Position numbers and translations under genes: made by a program. DNA of 64,000 nt from JBJMQS01 sp045802605 (GTDB taxonomy: Bacteria > Planctomycetota > Planctomycetia > Gemmatales > Gemmataceae). The notes under the pieces were generated by a model, which worked only from the letters and a program-made list of their open reading frames with translations, did no database searches and had not been told where the DNA came from. The DNA lies in assembly GCA_045802605.1 (NCBI GenBank), contig JBJMQS010000056.1, positions 124,001 through 188,000 on the forward strand. The letters are read 5' to 3'. Positions 60,646-64,000 of the stretch are shown here, piece by piece. Within the stretch, counting starts at the first letter, position 1; every line of letters begins with the position of its first letter.

Positions 60646-61204
60646 CGTCGTAATCGACGCATCAGCCCTACTCGCGTTGTGGCTCGGAGAATCTGGAGCG
60701 GAGAACGTAATAACTCACGTCGATGGGTCAGCGATGTCCGCCGTTAACGTGGATGAGGTTGCGATAAAAATGCTCGCTCGCGATGATCGACTAGAAAATG
60801 TAGCAGTCAACCTCCGTTCGATGCCCAGTGAAATTGTGCCGTTCGATTATGGGCAGGCCCTGATCAGCGCTTCATTGAAAAGCCATTGTCAAGTGAACGC
60901 ACTTCGCCGCACCGCAATCCGCGCCTTGGCCCGTTTGTGTAGCCTTCCTGCCCGCGACAGGATCAAAGAGATTGATGATTGGTCCTTGGAAATTCGCGAA
61001 AACCTTCGAGAAGCCCTGGCGTTAGCCAGATCAATTGGTGACCGTCCTGGAAGGGCCAAAGCCCTCCGACTTTTGGCCCACCTTCAGAAACTAAACCATC
61101 GACCTACTCGAAAGCAAAAGCGCACCGCTCTTCGCGCTCGTTGCATCGAACTCAAGCTCCGGGCCGACGATGCTGCGCACGCGTCTCGTCTGGTCCCCAA
61201 CTAA
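60638..61204 (+). CDS. vapC: VapC-like PIN-domain toxin with a replaced C-terminus
   Basis: ATG 60638 lies inside the antitoxin's last codons. The first ~80 residues are a PIN domain: Asp7 in VVIDASALLALWLGE, Glu40 in SAVNVDEVAIKML, and IVPFDYGQALISASL. A normal VapC would then continue with a G-L-S-L-G-D-R-A-C block holding the third acidic residue and a fourth Asp. Here the chain instead runs into an unrelated basic, Arg/Leu-rich tail of ~105 residues (ALRRTAIRALARLC, RTALRARCIELKLRAD). Total 188 residues against ~130 normally. The join near residue 83 suggests recombination that probably removed RNase activity. Confidence 0.75.
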   Translation: MPSVVIDASALLALWLGESGAENVITHVDGSAMSAVNVDEVAIKMLARDDRLENVAVNLRSMPSEIVPFDYGQALISASLKSHCQVNALRRTAIRALARLCSLPARDRIKEIDDWSLEIRENLREALALARSIGDRPGRAKALRLLAHLQKLNHRPTRKQKRTALRARCIELKLRADDAAHASRLVPN

Positions 61205-61408
61205 TTTTGAGTATTTAACGTCTAGACCTTTTGAGCGGTACCGCGATTCCCAAAGGTGCGTCCGACAGGCTAGATTGCAGCGACTAGCGAGGTTGCGAAG
61301 AATGGAATAAGTGAACTTCGGGCCGTATGAGAGTTTCCCTTAATTAACTTGTTTACTGTTTGGGCCAAGGATGCTATTCGGGGAATTGATTCGCAGGAGC
61401 CCGACAAA

Positions 61409-61744
61409 ATGACAAATCCTCCAGAAATACGCCGGCCGCCAAAACTCGGCGAAACTCCTTCATCGACACTTCCGATAGACGAGCTGACCGGCGTCACTTT
61501 GACCATAGATGCTGTCGCTCAGCGATTCTTAATTACACTTTCTGACCGGTGGATTCCAACCAGTGCTTTACAGGTCGTAGAAGCAGCCAGGGGATTTCGA
61601 TGGAATGGATCCGCCAATGCGTGGGTCTCAGACCAATGGCAAGAGTCCAATTATCAACAGTGGCGTATCAAGGCGCAACGTCTCTTCGAAGAAGTCAATC
61701 GTACAATTCGAACAGAATTCGGAGCAGTACCGGGGCACGACTAA
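61409..61744 (+). CDS. Hypothetical 111-residue protein
   Basis: Start at ATG 61409 (MTNPPEIRRPPK), with AGGAG about 9 bases before it. Proline-rich N-terminus, then a compact domain with two Trp/Tyr-rich stretches (FLITLSDRWIPTSALQVV, FRWNGSANAWVSDQW, YQQWRIKAQRLFEEV). No membrane segment. Its stop overlaps the end of the convergent membrane gene by 4 bases. Confidence 0.55.
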   Translation: MTNPPEIRRPPKLGETPSSTLPIDELTGVTLTIDAVAQRFLITLSDRWIPTSALQVVEAARGFRWNGSANAWVSDQWQESNYQQWRIKAQRLFEEVNRTIRTEFGAVPGHD

Positions 61745-62901
61745 GTAGTTTCAGCCTTTTTTACACGCCAATAGAGCATGATTCCCTGCCCTGGCAAAAA
61801 TACTTCTGGGAAATCCCATTCGGTCTTGTGCAGACCATTGTCCGCTCTTTCGTCTTTGCTTTGTGGAGGCTCGACTTGTCGGTTCGTATCCGGCCATAAT
61901 TGAATGCCCTCCAGCTCAGCTGGATAAATTACATTTACGTTCACCCCTTCCGAAGGTTGCATAGTGAAACAGGTATCGCTGTCGCAGAGCCGCCTCAAAC
62001 TGCGGTGCCGAAACTGAACAACGAGCTTTTGCCGCGATCCCACGGGCACCAAACGTTTTACAAATGTCCGGATTCCTTTTTTCTTAATGATCTTTTTTGC
62101 GTCTTCGGTGGCTAGGTCTTTTTCCTTAAGACAACACAGCTCTTTTTCACCCAGCACCACCCGGAACAACGTCACAGTGTCGTCGAATTTCTCGTTCATT
62201 ACCACATTTTCGAAGTAATGGATAATGGGGTACAGTTGGAGGCTGCTTGTGGTGTTTTGCAGCGTGTACTCATTTTGAACCGTCAGCAACAGATGATCTG
62301 GGTCATACAGGTTGCCGTCGAGCGGAACACGTGCAAATTCAAAAGTTAGTTGCCATTTCGTCCGCATGAAGGGACCACGTAGAAGTTCCGTGATGGCACC
62401 TCCAAGTTTTGAGCCAACGAGCTTGCCCGTGACGCCGTCAAATACTTTGCCAGCCAATTGCTGAGAGCGTGTAAGGTGCCACGTCGCGAGTTGCGTCATG
62501 ATTTCTTTGAATTCCCCAAAGACGGCTTCTCGTGCGAACCGTTCGACCGTTCCACTCATGAATGCGAAAACGAGAAGTGCAATACCGACTTCATAGAGCA
62601 AATCCAACGCGGCGTGATGAAGTGTGAAACGGAATTTCTTGTACGTCGTCGTAGATTCCACGTTGGTCGCATCGCCTGAGGCTTGGTCACCTTGCTGCTG
62701 TGAGACGTGCGCTTGTTGCGCACGAAGTTGCGCTATCCGCTCTTCCGCTTCTTCCCAAGAGGCAACAACGCATCTGATGCTGATCAGGCTGACCCCGAGG
62801 ATCAAAAATGTCGGCCACGTGGCGCGACGCCAAGCATGCCACCAATGTGTATTGGCACCTTCGGATTTCGTGGTAGGTCGTTTTTCAAACGGGGGCGGCA
62901 T
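61741..62901 (-). CDS. Membrane protein with large cytoplasmic domain
   Basis: 386 residues from ATG 62901, preceded by GAGG. Two hydrophobic segments: TWPTFLILGVSLISIRCVVA and AALDLLYEVGIALLVFAFMSG, separated by a helical, Gln-rich loop (RIAQLRAQQAHVSQQQG). The rest (from ~residue 120) is soluble: EFKEIMTQLATWHLTRSQQ, LLLTVQNEYTLQNTTSSLQL, VTLFRVVLGEKELCCLKEKD. No catalytic motif recognised. Membrane proteins with this layout often sense or gate; that is speculative. Confidence 0.65.
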   Translation of the reverse strand: MPPPFEKRPTTKSEGANTHWWHAWRRATWPTFLILGVSLISIRCVVASWEEAEERIAQLRAQQAHVSQQQGDQASGDATNVESTTTYKKFRFTLHHAALDLLYEVGIALLVFAFMSGTVERFAREAVFGEFKEIMTQLATWHLTRSQQLAGKVFDGVTGKLVGSKLGGAITELLRGPFMRTKWQLTFEFARVPLDGNLYDPDHLLLTVQNEYTLQNTTSSLQLYPIIHYFENVVMNEKFDDTVTLFRVVLGEKELCCLKEKDLATEDAKKIIKKKGIRTFVKRLVPVGSRQKLVVQFRHRSLRRLCDSDTCFTMQPSEGVNVNVIYPAELEGIQLWPDTNRQVEPPQSKDERADNGLHKTEWDFPEVFLPGQGIMLYWRVKKAETT

Positions 62902-62970
62902 TTCACCTCGGCCTCGTTTCAGAGAATGATGCAATTGATAAACGCTTAATTTTGCCTCAGAGATGCAAGT

Positions 62971-64000
62971 CTAGACTACCATTGCAACAGTCGACTCAGA
63001 CACTTGTGGAGCAATCTTTGCGACGAATAATCTCAGTTCGTCGATACCGTTGCGCCTGCAGGCGTCAAGCAAATCACTTCGTTTGTCCTTTATATCGATC
63101 CGCTCTCCATCCACGTATGCAACCCATCCTCCAAGGTGCCGCATCATTAGCTGAGGAAGTTCTTGCTCAAATACACGGTTAGACCAAAGGATGGATTCCA
63201 TCGCTTCCCGTACCGCTTTCTCACCTTCGCTGTCAGCGGGCGAAGACTCTCCCAATTCAGCTGACAAACGCCCCCGAGGAAATCGTGTAAATTGGCTTGA
63301 CACGTCGGGTCGATAGGTAGTTCCTCGCCTTAACAACATTCGCTGACCGCTTATTTGGAGTGACAGAAATCCCACGTAAATCGTCGCCGCGGTTAACTTG
63401 GTTACTGCCTGGACAATGAATGATCTGATCCAGATCTGATCATCGCAAAATGCGACCACACCCGCGAAAGCTATCGAATCAAACAACAATGCCAGATATA
63501 CGGGTGCCGCGATGATCAACAGCAGCGGCATCCATGAGGGCCGGTGGACCCACCGTGCGCTGACTTTCATCAAGGCTATATCGATAATAAGCAACAATGT
63601 ACCGGCGATGATTCGCCATGTCGCCTTGCCGGCCCATAGCGGAGCAAGATCCCGTATCCACTCGGAGGGAATCCACTGACCTCTGAGCAAACAAGTGACA
63701 GCGGCTAACGCAAAATTCGTAACAACCAGCAGCGCGCCCACGACTAACATGGACCGAAGGCTCGCTTTGAGTTGAAGGTATCGTAATATGACGAGCCCCG
63801 ATGGAAAAAGGAGCGCTGATCCAAGGCTCATTGGATAGCCAAAAACGTTAAGTGTTCCAAATGTCAACAAATAGTGCTGAAAAATCTGAAGGATACACAA
63901 GATAAGGGTGAGCAAGACGAGGGGTGTTACTCGCTGATGAGAACGCCAAAGATGTACGCCGATCGGCCACAGAAGGCATACGTAGGGAACTGAGGCAATC
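62971..64000 (-). CDS. Multi-pass membrane protein with C-terminal DUF5678-like domain, 5' end missing
   Basis: The frame is open to the last base of the window (…CLLWPIGVHLWRSHQRVTPL), so the N-terminus lies outside. About six hydrophobic segments follow (LVLLTLILCILQIFQHYLL, MSLGSALLFPSGLVIL, MLVVGALLVVTNFALAAVTC, IIAGTLLLIIDIALM, MPLLLIIAAPVYLALLF, FIVQAVTKLTAATIYVGFLS), with the arrangement of VUT/queuosine-precursor-type transporters as a possibility. The last ~90 residues are soluble: ELPQLMMRHLGGWVAYVDGE, then LLDACRRNGIDELRLFVAKI, the pattern of DUF5678, common in planctomycetes. At least 343 residues visible. Confidence 0.7.
   Translation of the reverse strand, partial: IASVPYVCLLWPIGVHLWRSHQRVTPLVLLTLILCILQIFQHYLLTFGTLNVFGYPMSLGSALLFPSGLVILRYLQLKASLRSMLVVGALLVVTNFALAAVTCLLRGQWIPSEWIRDLAPLWAGKATWRIIAGTLLLIIDIALMKVSARWVHRPSWMPLLLIIAAPVYLALLFDSIAFAGVVAFCDDQIWIRSFIVQAVTKLTAATIYVGFLSLQISGQRMLLRRGTTYRPDVSSQFTRFPRGRLSAELGESSPADSEGEKAVREAMESILWSNRVFEQELPQLMMRHLGGWVAYVDGERIDIKDKRSDLLDACRRNGIDELRLFVAKIAPQVSESTVAMVV

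Noticed and set aside
1..64000. tRNA, rRNA, riboswitch or insertion sequence
   Set aside because: I looked for T-loop strings, transposase motifs and terminal inverted repeats and found none convincing. Short RNAs could be missed by eye.

Overview
The window looks like chromosomal DNA from a planctomycete. Evidence read directly: very large exported proteins carry the planctomycete N-terminal motif LE-x-R-x-x-P (LEERIAPA, LEGRDVPS, LEDRLAPA); two of them end in dockerin-like Ca-binding repeats; there is a DUF1559 pilin-like protein (FTLLELL near the N-terminus, FAFCDGSVHF near the C-terminus), DUF1573 proteins, and several short proteins of types I associate with this phylum. No rRNA, tRNA, CRISPR array or intact insertion sequence was seen. 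Genus cannot be set from the sequence alone.

Layout. 1-4.2 kb: tail of a YVTN beta-propeller, short orphan genes, decayed copies of two small-protein families and a HAD phosphatase broken by one frameshift. 4.4-10.4 kb: a lipoprotein, then a minus-strand hydrolase operon (sedolisin, stand-alone sedolisin propeptide, C39-like peptidase, phospholipase C-like phosphoesterase, membrane protein). 10.6-14 kb: small orphan genes and remnants. 14.2-18.3 kb: a compact operon of a ferritin-like protein, a LodA-type quinoprotein oxidase and its LodB-type flavoprotein. 18.4-22.2 kb: a minus-strand group ending in DUF1559; its first gene is a DUF1573 protein with an in-frame TGA where a Cys is expected. 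22.3-23.5 kb: a chimeric pseudogene made of pieces of the two giant protein types found later in the window. 23.8-27.2 kb: four coupled genes (lytic-transglycosylase-like, Pro-rich repeat protein, two membrane proteins). 27.4-38.4 kb: scattered genes including an esterase lipoprotein, a zinc-ribbon/nucleotidyltransferase pair, a ParB-like/Dam methylase pair and a cold-shock protein. 38.6-46.0 kb: a 2472-residue RHS/YD-repeat protein. 46.7-49.6 kb: a cluster of small membrane and motif-sharing genes that could be a conflict system. 51.3-58.1 kb: two large secreted dockerin proteins (beta-helix; TolB-like propeller). 58.5-64 kb: a DUF6602-like nuclease-fold protein, an RHS N-terminal fragment, VapB with a chimeric VapC, and large membrane proteins.

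Themes. (1) Many exported or cell-surface proteins with shared N- and C-terminal modules, with fragments of the same families lying around as debris, so this is a recombining accessory region. (2) Long near-perfect hairpins without U-tracts sit just downstream of several genes and probably act as terminators or 3' stabilisers. (3) The best candidates for undescribed biology are the ferritin-like/LodA/LodB operon, the DUF1573 gene with in-frame TGA followed by a hairpin, the overlapping gene pair sharing an NNNVGGDVNN motif, and the zinc-ribbon/nucleotidyltransferase pair. All functional statements come from reading motifs by eye; no database search was run.
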